DNA from: Pelagerythrobacter aerophilus
Lineage (GTDB): Bacteria > Pseudomonadota > Alphaproteobacteria > Sphingomonadales > Sphingomonadaceae
Length of the DNA: 64,000 bases
Assembly: GCF_003581645.1 (NCBI RefSeq)
Contig: NZ_QXFK01000009.1
Coordinates: forward strand, 38,197 to 102,196
Reading direction: 5' to 3'
Within the stretch, counting starts at the first letter, position 1. Each line of letters begins with the position of its first letter. The notes below the pieces were generated by a model, which saw nothing but the letters and a program-made list of their open reading frames with translations, ran no database searches and had not been told where the DNA came from. Positions 41,856 to 54,985 of the stretch are shown one piece after another. The translations under genes and the position numbers were made by a program.

Positions 41856-43676
41856 GTGAGCGACAGCAATCCAGGGGCGGAAGGCGGGGCGTCCGGCTTG
41901 CCGCGCCGGCACAAGCCGGCACCGCTGGCGCAATATTTCCCGATTCTCGAGTGGGGCCGGACCTACAACGGATCGGTCCTGACGAACGATCTCGTCGCGG
42001 CGATCATCGTCACGATAATGCTGATTCCGCAGAGTCTCGCTTACGCGCTGCTGGCGGGGTTGCCACCGGTTGTCGGCCTCTATGCATCGATCCTGCCGCT
42101 GGTCGCCTACGCGATCTTCGGCACCAGCCGTACGCTTGCGGTGGGGCCCGTAGCGGTCATTTCGCTGATGACGGCGAGTGCTGCCGGGGCAGTCGCGGCG
42201 CAGGGGACTGAACTTTATCTCGAGGCGGCAATCACCCTCGCTGCCTTGTCCGGCGTGATGCTGGCCGTTCTCGGGTTCCTGCGGATGGGCTTCCTCGCCA
42301 ATCTTCTCTCGCACCCCGTCATTAGCGGCTTCATCACCGCCAGCGGCATCCTGATCGCGACGAGCCAGGTGAAGCACATTTTAGGCGTATCGGCGGGCGG
42401 CGACAACTGGCCTGAAATGCTCGGCGGGCTCGCCGCCGCGATCAACATGATCAACCCTTGGACCCTCGCGATCGGCATCCCGGCGACCCTGTTCCTGTTT
42501 TGGGTTCGCAAGGGCTTGAGACCGGCACTGGTCAGACTGAGCCTGACCCCGCGCGCCGCCGACATCGCCGCCAAGGCAGGTCCGGTGATAGCGGTCGTCG
42601 CGACAATCCTCGTCACCATCGGCCTCGATCTTGAGGATCGCGGCGTCAATCTCGTCGGCGCTATCCCGCAGGGCCTGCCGCCTTTCGCCCTGCCCTCGAC
42701 CGATCTCGGTCTCATCGGGCAATTGTGGGTTCCGGCTCTGCTCATCTCGATCATCGGTTTCGTCGAGAGCGTATCAGTCGCGCAAACGCTGGCCGCGAAG
42801 CGCCGTCAGCGGATCGCGCCCAACCAGGAACTGATCGGCCTCGGCGCAACCAACATCGCCAGTGCCTTTTCCGGCGGCTATCCCGTCACCGGTGGATTTG
42901 CCCGCTCGGTCGTCAATTTCGATGCCGGGGCGGAAACGCCCGCAGCCGGGGCTTATACGGCTGTCGGTATCGCGCTCGCGGGATTGTTCCTGACCCCGCT
43001 GCTCTACAGCCTGCCTATCGCCACACTGGCCGCAACGATAATCGTCGCGGTTCTCAGCCTCGTCGATCTCAAGACGCCTGGGCAGCTGTGGAACTATTCC
43101 AAGGCGGACTTCGCGGCGCACATTGCGACGATCGCCATCACGCTGCTTGCGGGCGTCGAGCTGGGTGTGATCGCGGGCGTTGGCGTCGGCCTGCTTCTCT
43201 ATCTCTGGCGCGCCAGTCGCCCGCATGCGGCCATCGTCGGACGCGTCCCCGAGACCGAACACTTTCGCAATATGGATCGGCACAAGGTCTTCACGGTTCC
43301 GCACGTGCTGTCGATCCGGATCGACGAGAGCCTGACCTATCTCAACGCGCGCTGGCTGGAGGAATACGTGCTGGAGGAGATCGCCGACCGGCCCGACGTG
43401 CGGCACCTGATCCTGATGTGCAGCGCGGTCAATGAAATCGATGCCTCCGGTCTCGAAAGCCTCGAAGCGATCAACCATCGCATGATCGACGCTGGGATCG
43501 GCCTCCACCTTTCCGAAGTGAAGGGTCCGGTGATGGACCGGCTGAAGCGGACCCATTTTATCGACGATCTCAACGGGCAGGTGTTTCTGTCGCAGAACCG
43601 TGCTTTCAGAGAACTCTCCGCCAATGGCGGGCCACCTGCCGAACCAATCGGGGATGCCGCACGAGGGATGATTTGA
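41856..43676 (+). CDS. SulP-family anion permease with STAS domain
   Basis: A 606-residue permease: 10 to 14 helices (YNGSVLTNDLVAAIIVTIML, SGGYPVTGGFARSVVNFDAGA) and a C-terminal STAS domain with HLILMCSAVNEIDASGLESLE. It probably moves sulfate, sulfite or bicarbonate. The GTG start at 41856 lies two bases after the SQR remnant stop. In this operon it most likely exports or imports the sulfite or sulfate produced from persulfide. Confidence 0.87.
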   Translation: MSDSNPGAEGGASGLPRRHKPAPLAQYFPILEWGRTYNGSVLTNDLVAAIIVTIMLIPQSLAYALLAGLPPVVGLYASILPLVAYAIFGTSRTLAVGPVAVISLMTASAAGAVAAQGTELYLEAAITLAALSGVMLAVLGFLRMGFLANLLSHPVISGFITASGILIATSQVKHILGVSAGGDNWPEMLGGLAAAINMINPWTLAIGIPATLFLFWVRKGLRPALVRLSLTPRAADIAAKAGPVIAVVATILVTIGLDLEDRGVNLVGAIPQGLPPFALPSTDLGLIGQLWVPALLISIIGFVESVSVAQTLAAKRRQRIAPNQELIGLGATNIASAFSGGYPVTGGFARSVVNFDAGAETPAAGAYTAVGIALAGLFLTPLLYSLPIATLAATIIVAVLSLVDLKTPGQLWNYSKADFAAHIATIAITLLAGVELGVIAGVGVGLLLYLWRASRPHAAIVGRVPETEHFRNMDRHKVFTVPHVLSIRIDESLTYLNARWLEEYVLEEIADRPDVRHLILMCSAVNEIDASGLESLEAINHRMIDAGIGLHLSEVKGPVMDRLKRTHFIDDLNGQVFLSQNRAFRELSANGGPPAEPIGDAARGMI

Positions 43677-43841
43677 TGCCTGTCATTACTGACAAGGATG
43701 CGCGTCGCCGCGAGATTGAAGCTGTGATCGCACAAGGATGCGGTCATTCCTCCTTGGGTTTCCGACGAGGATGCGAAAGCTTCCTTCCTAGAGGGCTTGA
43801 CCGCACTTCGCTCTTACTTGCGCCCGGTGAAAAAGGATTGA
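43676..43841 (+). pseudogene. Frameshifted small gene fragment after sulP
   Basis: An ATG sharing a base with the sulP stop (TGATG) begins MPVITDKDARRREIEAVIAQ. Coding character then moves to another frame, which reads AVIPPWVSDEDAKASFLEGL, ends with RSYLRPVKKD, and stops at 43841. The two halves together look like one protein of about 55 residues, or a larger gene shortened by a deletion plus a frameshift. I do not recognise the family. Confidence 0.4.
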
Positions 43842-43918
43842 GCGTGACGCGTCATCGGATCTTTTGAAAGCAGGATCGGTTCACGCCGGTCCAGCTTTTT
43901 ATCGTCAAAGGAGGCATC

Positions 43919-45271
43919 ATGCTGCTCGAGAAAATCAAGACACCCGGCCTGTCCCACCTGTCCTACCTGATTGGTTCGGGCGGCAAGGCAGCCGTCATCG
44001 ATCCGCGCCGCGACTGCGAATGCTATGTGGAAATGGCACGCGCCGAGGGGCTGGAGATTTGCCATATCTTCGAAACACATCGCAACGAGGATCTGGTGTC
44101 CGGGGCGCCCATCCTGAAAGAACTAACCGGCGCGCGTGTCCTGCACGGTCCCAATCCTGCGGAAACGGTCGAATATGCCGACACGGCGCACGAGGGTGAT
44201 GAGTTTGAAATCGGCCAGCTCAAAATTCGAGTGCTGGAAACGCCCGGACATACGGACGATCATCTTGCTTTTGTGCTCCACGACACTGCCTATCCCGATG
44301 GGCCAGTCGGCGTGTTCACTGGAGACGCGCTGTTCGTCGGCGACGTCGGTCGCACCGATTTCTATCCCGATCGCAAGCGCGAGGTCGCTGGCCTCCTTTA
44401 CGACTCGCTGCAGAAGATTATGGCGCTTGGGGACCAAGTCATTCTCTACCCGGCACATGGAGCGGGATCTGTCTGCGGATCGGGAATGGCCGAACGCGAG
44501 TTCTCGACCCTCGGCCACGAGCGCGCGAACAATCCGCGCCTGCAGTTCGAAAGCCGGGATGCCTTCATCGACTTCAAGGTGGAGGAAAACCATTACCAGC
44601 CGCCCTATTTCCGGTTGATGGAGCGCCTTAATCTGGAGGGCGGCGATCCTGCGCCTCGCGTGATGCGGCCCAAACGCCTGTCGCTGTCCGAATTGGGCGA
44701 CATCGACGTCGATCACCGGGTGGATGTGCGCGAACCGCTTGCCTTTGCGTCAGGCCATCTTCCCGGTTCGATGAATCTGCCGGTCGGCATGATCTCGGCA
44801 TTCGCCGGATGGTTCATCCGCGAAGGCGAGAGTGTCGCTCTCATTGCTTCCGATGAAGACCAGCTCGAAGCTGCCATGACGCATCTCGTGCGGATCGCAC
44901 TCGACAATATCGAAGGCGGTTATATCGGCGTCGTGCCTGCCGCTGCGCAGGGCAAGGCGATGCGGACTATCCCGATGATCGGAACCGAGGAAATCGAGCG
45001 TCGCCTGGAAGGCGGCGAAGATGGGTGGACGTTGCTTGATGTCAGGGATGCGGACGAACGTGCGTCAGATGCGATCGAAGGTTCCGAGCATATTTATGTG
45101 GGCGAACTTAACGAGCGCTATCGCAAACTCGATCCGGCGCAGCATTACACGTTGATGTGTGCCAGCGGGATGCGTGCCACGGTTGCTGCCGGGTGGTTAG
45201 CGAGCCGCGGCTTCGACAAGCTGGACGTCTATCTCGGCTCCATGGGTGCGTGGAAGGCGGCCAATGGCTGA
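43919..45271 (+). CDS. MBL-fold/rhodanese fusion (sulfur metabolism)
   Basis: A 450-residue protein: an N-terminal metallo-beta-lactamase domain whose metal motif is the variant THRNEDLVSG, with TPGHTDDHLAF and GDALFVGDVGRTD; then a degenerate rhodanese domain (about 255-350); then a second rhodanese domain with catalytic cysteine in LMCASGMRAT. This architecture is associated with persulfide oxidation and sulfur transfer. The ATG follows AAAGGAGG. Downstream a decayed methyltransferase gene overlaps its end. Confidence 0.87.
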   Translation: MLLEKIKTPGLSHLSYLIGSGGKAAVIDPRRDCECYVEMARAEGLEICHIFETHRNEDLVSGAPILKELTGARVLHGPNPAETVEYADTAHEGDEFEIGQLKIRVLETPGHTDDHLAFVLHDTAYPDGPVGVFTGDALFVGDVGRTDFYPDRKREVAGLLYDSLQKIMALGDQVILYPAHGAGSVCGSGMAEREFSTLGHERANNPRLQFESRDAFIDFKVEENHYQPPYFRLMERLNLEGGDPAPRVMRPKRLSLSELGDIDVDHRVDVREPLAFASGHLPGSMNLPVGMISAFAGWFIREGESVALIASDEDQLEAAMTHLVRIALDNIEGGYIGVVPAAAQGKAMRTIPMIGTEEIERRLEGGEDGWTLLDVRDADERASDAIEGSEHIYVGELNERYRKLDPAQHYTLMCASGMRATVAAGWLASRGFDKLDVYLGSMGAWKAANG

Positions 45272-45884
45272 ACCGGACCAGGCGGCCTTCTGGAATGAGG
45301 CTACGCACCGGACGATTACCTTTTCGGAACGAGGCCCAACGCGTTTCTCGCCCGAGAAGCCAATCGGCTCGCGCCCGGATCGAAGGTTTTGGCGATCGCC
45401 GATGGCGAGGGGCGCAACAGCGTTTTCCTCGCGCAGAACGGACATAGCGTTGTCGCAACCGACATATCGCGAGTAGCAATCGACAAGGCGCGCCGCCTGG
45501 CCAAGGAACGCGGCGTCGATGTAGACTTCATACGGGCAGACCTGACCGATTGGGACTGGCCAGAGGAGGGCTTCGATGCGGTAATCGCGATCTTCATCCA
45601 GTTTGCCAGACCCCGTTTGCGAAACAGGATGTTCGACGATCTGCGCCGCACCCTCAAACCGGGTGGGATCCTGCTTCTCGAAGGCTATCGTGAGGAACAA
45701 CTGGGCTATGGCACGGGAGGGCCGCAGACTATTCGAGAATCTATATTCCGAACAGCTTCTGGATGCGGCATTCGCCGATTGGCACATCGAAGGTTTGGCC
45801 TCCTACGATGCCGAGATGGAAGAGGGCACCGGGAACTCCGGCAAATCGGCACTTATCGATCTCGTTGCACGGAAACCTCTCTGA
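45265..45884 (+). pseudogene. Class I SAM methyltransferase gene with two frameshifts
   Basis: Three consecutive frames carry one methyltransferase. The first (from ATG 45265, overlapping the MBL-rhodanese stop) reads AEPDQAAFWNEATHRTITFSE. From about 45330 a second frame reads NAFLAREANRLAPGSKVLAI, then ADGEGRNSVFLA (motif I), TDISRVAIDKARR and LKPGGILLLEGYREEQLGYG. From about 45715 a third frame reads LFENLYSEQLLDAAFADWHI to SALIDLVARKPL at 45884. Similar thiol or tellurite methyltransferases end sulfide operons elsewhere. With two shifts it should be inactive unless the assembly is wrong here. Confidence 0.75.
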
Positions 45885-45904
45885 GCAGGGGGCATTCGGG
45901 CCTG

Positions 45905-46345
45905 TTATTTGGGTTGTTGCAAAGCCGCGACGTCTCGCTCGAAGATCGCTTCGCCGTTCGATAACCGTCCGATCAGGCGCAGCTCACCGAACAGGTCGAT
46001 GAACCGTCCCGACACCTGGCCGAGCCAGTGCCGCGCCCTCGCCGTTCGTGGGTTGTAGAAGTCGGCCTCCCAGTACCTGGCATCGTCGCGTTCGGCGAGC
46101 CAGATCGCGGCAAGGCCGCAATAGGTCGATATGCCGGAATCGGCGAAGGCGTTTCGCAGGAGGATACGGTCCTCGCGGCCGCGCCATCCATCGAAGCGCT
46201 TAAAGGAAGGAAAGGCCGCCTTCGCGGTATCGATGATCTCGTCGACTAGGCACTCATAGGCCCAGTCGACATCTTGGTCTTCGCCTTCATCAAGCAGGCG
46301 AAAGGCAACCACGGAGCCAGTTGGATAGCTGACGGAACGTCCCAT
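45905..46345 (-). CDS. Hypothetical plasmid-associated protein downstream of ardC
   Basis: A 146-residue soluble protein, acidic and rich in Trp and Arg, with the phrases GSVVAFRLLDEGEDQDVDWA, DGWRGREDRILLRNAFADSG and YCGLAAIWLAERDD. I recognise no domain. It follows the ardC stop by 11 bases with GAGGAG before its ATG, so the two form an operon. A role in plasmid establishment is possible through that link only. Confidence 0.6.
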   Translation of the reverse strand: MGRSVSYPTGSVVAFRLLDEGEDQDVDWAYECLVDEIIDTAKAAFPSFKRFDGWRGREDRILLRNAFADSGISTYCGLAAIWLAERDDARYWEADFYNPRTARARHWLGQVSGRFIDLFGELRLIGRLSNGEAIFERDVAALQQPK

Positions 46346-46356
46346 CTCACCGCTCC

Positions 46357-47286
46357 TCAGGCTGCATCAGCGAGATCGACATCGGTCTCGCTTTCGCAGG
46401 ATTGGTGACCCCCAAGGTCAAGCAACAGGCTGGCCGCTTCCTCGGCCTTGGCCGCGGCGGTGAGGATCGCGCGCTCGTCCGATTTGAGGATCTTGAGCCA
46501 GGACGCGATGTAGCTGGCGTGATGGTCGAGGTGGGTGACCGGAAGACCCAGTTCGGCCCCGAGGATGGCCGAGGACAGCTCGGCGATCAATTCCTCGGCA
46601 GCATAGGCATCGCTGCCAAAGCGATTCTTGAGATCGCGGTCGAGCCGCGAAGAATGCCCCGTCCAGTGCGACAGCTCGTGTGCGAGCGTTGCGTAGTAGT
46701 GGTCATAGGCTTCGAAGAGTTCGGCTGGCGGCATTGTGACGCGGTCGCGCAGCGGCTCGTAATAGGCCTGCGCACCATGATGCCGCAAGTCGGCGCCGAT
46801 ATGGGCAAAGAAGGCATCAAGGCGGTCTTCGCGTCCTTCGGGCTCAAGCGCGGCAACGAGTGGCTTGGGGTGATAGAACTCGGGGAGACCGTCGCATTGG
46901 TCAGCGTTGAACACGGCATAGGCCTTGAGCACGCGCCGGTTTTCGCTGTCGGCCTCGCCTTCGGCGTTCTCGACCTCCTTGGTATAGCTCTTGTAGAAGA
47001 TCGCGATGGTCGATTTCTCGCCCTTGCGGACCTGTCCGCCGAGTTTCTGGCACTGGCGGTAGGTCATCCAGTAAGGCGAGGCGTAGCCGCAGCCATCGGC
47101 CACCATCCACAGCCAGAAGGTGTTCATGCCGCGATAGGGCGTTCCGCAGGCGCGCAAGGGCCGCGAAACCGGCACACCGCGCCACGGTTTGACCCATGGC
47201 TTGGTGCCTTGCTCAAGCTTTTCGATGATGGCGGCGGTGATGCGCTGGGCCGGCGAAGCTGAAGCGGTGCTGCGGGACTTGGTCAT
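46357..47286 (-). CDS. ardC: ArdC-type antirestriction protein with zincin metallopeptidase domain
   Basis: A 309-residue protein. The N-terminal ssDNA-binding domain (about 1-130) has WVKPWRGVPVSRPLRACGTPYRGMN; the C-terminal zincin-like domain has the HExxH motif in LAHELSHWTGH, then a Glu-rich helix AEELIAELSSAILG. ArdC proteins protect incoming plasmid DNA from restriction during conjugation. The ATG at 47286 follows AGGAG. The leader upstream shares a purine-rich element with parB-like and strawberry-notch-like genes (see 47339-47358). Confidence 0.87.
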   Translation of the reverse strand: MTKSRSTASASPAQRITAAIIEKLEQGTKPWVKPWRGVPVSRPLRACGTPYRGMNTFWLWMVADGCGYASPYWMTYRQCQKLGGQVRKGEKSTIAIFYKSYTKEVENAEGEADSENRRVLKAYAVFNADQCDGLPEFYHPKPLVAALEPEGREDRLDAFFAHIGADLRHHGAQAYYEPLRDRVTMPPAELFEAYDHYYATLAHELSHWTGHSSRLDRDLKNRFGSDAYAAEELIAELSSAILGAELGLPVTHLDHHASYIASWLKILKSDERAILTAAAKAEEAASLLLDLGGHQSCESETDVDLADAA

Positions 47287-47338
47287 GGGAGTTCTCCTGA
47301 TCGCCGGGACGGGCATGTCCCGGTTCAGGAAGAGCAAA

Positions 47339-47358
47339 GCTCCCTCTCCTCTCTCCTT
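47339..47358 (-). promoter_or_regulatory. Purine-rich leader element of ardC
   Basis: On the minus strand AAGGAGAGAGGAGAGGGAGC lies 53 bases before the ardC ATG. Between them is a hairpin (CCGGGAC/GTCCCGG) and an ATCAGGAGA ribosome site. The same layout occurs before the ParB-like gene (58443-58460) and the strawberry-notch-like gene (63766-63782). Confidence 0.45.
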
Positions 47359-47480
47359 GCTGCGTTTCACGTTGCACGCGCCGGATCTTCCGTCGGACAC
47401 GGGGTTGCACGGCAAGCAATCGCACAAAGACCGATCCCCGCGGCTTGCCCATTCGCTTGCGATCGGCTAACCGCCCGCCA

Positions 47481-47834
47481 ATGCGCCAGCTCCATTTCCT
47501 GTTTTTGTTGGCATTGCTCCTGGTCTCGCATGGCGGGCTTCCGGGATCGATTCCGCATCTGGAAGCGGCGCATGCACACGAGGCGGCAAGCGCGCATCAT
47601 GCGCATGAGCACAATTCCGCCGATGTCATCGAGGTCGAGACAGACGCCGATTCGGTCGCGTCCGAAGATATCGTGCCGCACCCCGCTTCGCATTCGCACA
47701 GTTCGATTGCGATGCCGGACCAGACCGAGTTCGCGGGCAACGCCCCAGCGCCTCGAACACTTCTGCGGCCGGGCGAGACATCGCCTCTCATCGGCTTTTC
47801 GCCAGCTCCGTTAACCCAGCCCCCATCAGCCTGA
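47481..47834 (+). CDS. Small secreted His-rich protein heading second czc cassette
   Basis: A 117-residue protein with a signal peptide (MRQLHFLFLLALLLVSHGG) and a mature part containing HLEAAHAHEAASAHHAHEH and HPASHSHSS. It is probably a periplasmic metal-binding protein; no family recognised. It occupies the same position as the His/Cys protein encoded at 8798 in the first cassette, though the sequences differ. The ATG at 47481 has no clear ribosome site. czcC follows 62 bases later. Confidence 0.6.
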   Translation: MRQLHFLFLLALLLVSHGGLPGSIPHLEAAHAHEAASAHHAHEHNSADVIEVETDADSVASEDIVPHPASHSHSSIAMPDQTEFAGNAPAPRTLLRPGETSPLIGFSPAPLTQPPSA

Positions 47835-47896
47835 TTTTCTGAATCCGGCCCGCATTCCGGGCCACTTTCCGTTCAGACAATCAGGAGCAATCTATC

Positions 47897-49120
47897 ATGC
47901 ACGTGTCCACGCGTGCCGCCCTTCTGGCGGCCACGTTGGTGTGGGCGACCTCGGCATCCGCCCAGACGTACACACTCGAGGAGGCCGTTCGAACTGCGGT
48001 CGCCAGTTCACCGCAGGGCGAGGCGACCGCCGCGCGCCTCGACGGCCTCACCGCAGTGCGAAGCGCTGCCGATACCAACCCTGCACCCACGATCGATGGG
48101 ACCGTCGAGAACATCGGCACCCCGGGCTTTTCGCAATGGCAGATCGACGGGACCTACAACCAGCGACTGGAGCGAGGCGGCAAGCGCGCGGCGCGTGTGG
48201 GCCTCGCGCAAGGCGATATCGCCGTTGCCGAGGCCGAGGCACTCGTTCGGCGTCTCGATCTCGCAAGCGAAGTCCAGGCGTTGTACGTGGAAGCGCAGGC
48301 TGCGGCCCTGTCGCTCGAACTTGCCAGGAGCAGGGTCGAGATCGCCGAGACCCTCGCCAATGAGGTGCAGCGCAGGGTCGATGAGGCGCGCGACCCTCTC
48401 TTCGCCGGTACTCGGGCCCGCACGCAACTGGCCGAAGCCCGAGTGGATCTTGGGCTGGCGGAACACGCCTTCGAAGCCGCTCTGGCGCGCCTGGCGCTTC
48501 TTACCGGCGGGGATCCAGGCAGCATCGGGGTCGTGACCTCGGGCTTCCTTGAAGCCGAAGAGATTGCCACCACCAGTACCGACCTTACACCAGTCGATCT
48601 TGCCGTCTTCCAGGCCCGGCGCGAGAGGGCGGACGCGAACTATCGGCTCCAGGAAGCCAATTCGCGGACCGATCCAACTGTCTTCGCGGGGCCCAGGTTG
48701 TTCGGCAATGGCGACGTCGCCGTCATTACGGGCTTCTCGCTGCCTTTGCCCAACCGCGCGCTCAATCGGGCCAACATCGACCGCGCCGCGGCCGAGCAGC
48801 GGCAGGTCGAGGCGGACCTCGCGGTCGAACGGTTCCAGCGTCGCCGGCAGATCGCTCTGGCTGCCGAACGCGTCGAAGAGGCGCGCCACGAGGCCGAGGC
48901 GATCCAGGAGCAGGTGGTGCCTGGTGCCGAACAGACCCTTCGGGAGGTCCGTGCCGGCTACAATCGCGGAGGGTTCACCTTTCTCGATGTCTCCATTGCC
49001 CAGACCGCATTGCACGAAGCCAGAGTCCGCTTCGTCGATGCGCTCGCCGAATATCATCAGGCCAAGGTCGACTACGACCGACTGACTGGCCGCTTCATCG
49101 AACTTGTTGGGGGTTACTGA
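47897..49120 (+). CDS. czcC: CzcC-type outer-membrane efflux channel (second copy)
   Basis: A 407-residue TolC-family protein with a signal peptide ending near ATSASAQ. Duplicated helical hairpins contain QRLERGGKRAARVGLAQGD and GFSLPLPNRALNRANIDRAA; the C-terminal part has GYNRGGFTFLDVSIAQTALH. The ATG follows CAGGAGC. It should complete the tripartite pump with the next two genes. Clearly diverged from the first-copy CzcC. Confidence 0.9.
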   Translation: MHVSTRAALLAATLVWATSASAQTYTLEEAVRTAVASSPQGEATAARLDGLTAVRSAADTNPAPTIDGTVENIGTPGFSQWQIDGTYNQRLERGGKRAARVGLAQGDIAVAEAEALVRRLDLASEVQALYVEAQAAALSLELARSRVEIAETLANEVQRRVDEARDPLFAGTRARTQLAEARVDLGLAEHAFEAALARLALLTGGDPGSIGVVTSGFLEAEEIATTSTDLTPVDLAVFQARRERADANYRLQEANSRTDPTVFAGPRLFGNGDVAVITGFSLPLPNRALNRANIDRAAAEQRQVEADLAVERFQRRRQIALAAERVEEARHEAEAIQEQVVPGAEQTLREVRAGYNRGGFTFLDVSIAQTALHEARVRFVDALAEYHQAKVDYDRLTGRFIELVGGY

Positions 49121-49122
49121 TC

Positions 49123-53539
<4,417 letters not shown>

Positions 53540-53604
53540 AGCCGGAGCGGCCGTCCGCAGGATGTAATCCCGCAGGTGGTCGACATCCGGGACCGGAGAA
53601 CGAA

Positions 53605-54327
53605 ATGATATCCATGACGCAATCTCGATCCAAAACAGCATTCGTGCGCATCTTCGCGCTCATTGCAGTTTTGCTGATCTTCCTCGCCTCGGGTGCGGAA
53701 GCCTGGGCGCACAACGTCGCCGAGGGGGACAAGGGCTACATCCAGGAGAGCAGCGGAATGCTGATCCTGCCCTTCATCTATCTCGGCGCGAAACACATGG
53801 TGACGGGATACGATCACCTGCTCTTCCTCTTCGGCGTCATCTTCTTCCTCTACCGGTTGAAGGACGTCGGAATCTACGTGACGCTGTTCGCGATCGGCCA
53901 TTCGACCACGCTGCTTTTCGGAGTCCTGACCGGTATCACCGCCAACGCCTATCTCATCGATGCGATCATCGGTCTGTCGGTGGTTTACAAGGCCTTGGAC
54001 AATCTCGGTGCCTTCCAGCGGTGGTTCGGATTCCAGCCCAGCACCAAGGCAGCAACCCTCATTTTCGGCTTCTTTCACGGCTTCGGCCTTGCCACGAAGA
54101 TCATTGAATTCGAGATCGCCGACGATGGCCTCGTGCCGAACCTTCTCGCCTTCAATGTTGGGGTGGAAATCGGACAATTGCTCGCGCTTGGCGCAATTCT
54201 GATCGTCATGGGCTTCTGGCGCAGAACCGAGAGCTTCATGCGTCACGCCTTCGCCGCCAACACTCTTCTCATGACCGCGGGCTTCATGCTCGTTGGCTAC
54301 CAACTCGTCGGCTTCGCCGTAGCCTGA
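53605..54327 (+). CDS. HupE/UreJ-family membrane protein
   Basis: A 240-residue protein: a signal-like first helix ending AEAWAH, then six helices. Family motifs HMVTGYDHLLFLFGVIFFLY, FAIGHSTTLLFGV and FGFFHGFGLATKI supply conserved His and Asp ligands. HupE/UreJ proteins are nickel or cobalt permeases; members beside czc/nre operons probably move metal between periplasm and cytosol. ATG at 53605 has GGAG before it. Confidence 0.85.
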   Translation: MISMTQSRSKTAFVRIFALIAVLLIFLASGAEAWAHNVAEGDKGYIQESSGMLILPFIYLGAKHMVTGYDHLLFLFGVIFFLYRLKDVGIYVTLFAIGHSTTLLFGVLTGITANAYLIDAIIGLSVVYKALDNLGAFQRWFGFQPSTKAATLIFGFFHGFGLATKIIEFEIADDGLVPNLLAFNVGVEIGQLLALGAILIVMGFWRRTESFMRHAFAANTLLMTAGFMLVGYQLVGFAVA

Positions 54328-54352
54328 GCACATTTTTCCAGGAGCAATAGAC

Positions 54353-54955
54353 ATGTTCAATTCACAGCGCCCGTCCATCAGCGACCTTCCTACCAACCGC
54401 CAGCTCGTCAAGGCGACCGCGTTCGCCTTGGTGACCGCGACTGTCCTTCTGGTCACCGTGGTTCTACCCGCAGAATATGCGATCGATCCGACCGGAGCGG
54501 GCCGTCTTCTGGGATATTCCGAGATGGGCGAGATCAAGGAGCAGCTTGCCGCGGAAGCAGCCGCCGACGAACAGAATGCGGACGTCGAGGAGGTTCGCTC
54601 GCTCGCCGATAACAGCGGCAGCGGTTCCGAAGCGGCAACGCGCACCGATGTGACCGAATTGACGCTCGCGCCTGGCGAGGGTGCGGAAGTCAAGGCGGTC
54701 ATGGTCGAAGGCGCCAGCCTCCAATACGAATGGTCGGTGCAGGACGGCCACGTCAACTTCGATACGCATGCCGATGCGCCGGGCATCTCTTATCACGGGT
54801 ACGGCAAGGGCCGCGCATCAACGGGAGAAGCGGGCACGCTCGTCGCCGCCTTCGATGGCAGCCATGGGTGGTTCTGGCGCAATCGTTCAAGCGCAACCGT
54901 CACCGTGACCCTCACGACCGACGGCAGCTACTCCGAAATCAAGCGCGTAGTTTAG
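54353..54955 (+). CDS. Transmembrane anchor protein of czc clusters
   Basis: A 200-residue protein with one N-terminal helix (KATAFALVTATVLLVTVVLPAEY), a linker rich in Ala and Glu, and a C-terminal periplasmic beta domain (GASLQYEWSVQDGHVNFDTHA then GSHGWFWRNRSSATVTVTL). Proteins of this type recur between HupE-like and MFS genes of metal clusters, but no function is established. The ribosome site is CAGGAGC. Confidence 0.7.
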   Translation: MFNSQRPSISDLPTNRQLVKATAFALVTATVLLVTVVLPAEYAIDPTGAGRLLGYSEMGEIKEQLAAEAAADEQNADVEEVRSLADNSGSGSEAATRTDVTELTLAPGEGAEVKAVMVEGASLQYEWSVQDGHVNFDTHADAPGISYHGYGKGRASTGEAGTLVAAFDGSHGWFWRNRSSATVTVTLTTDGSYSEIKRVV

Positions 54956-54985
54956 ATCACGCGCTGGCTGAAGGAAGACATCGCT

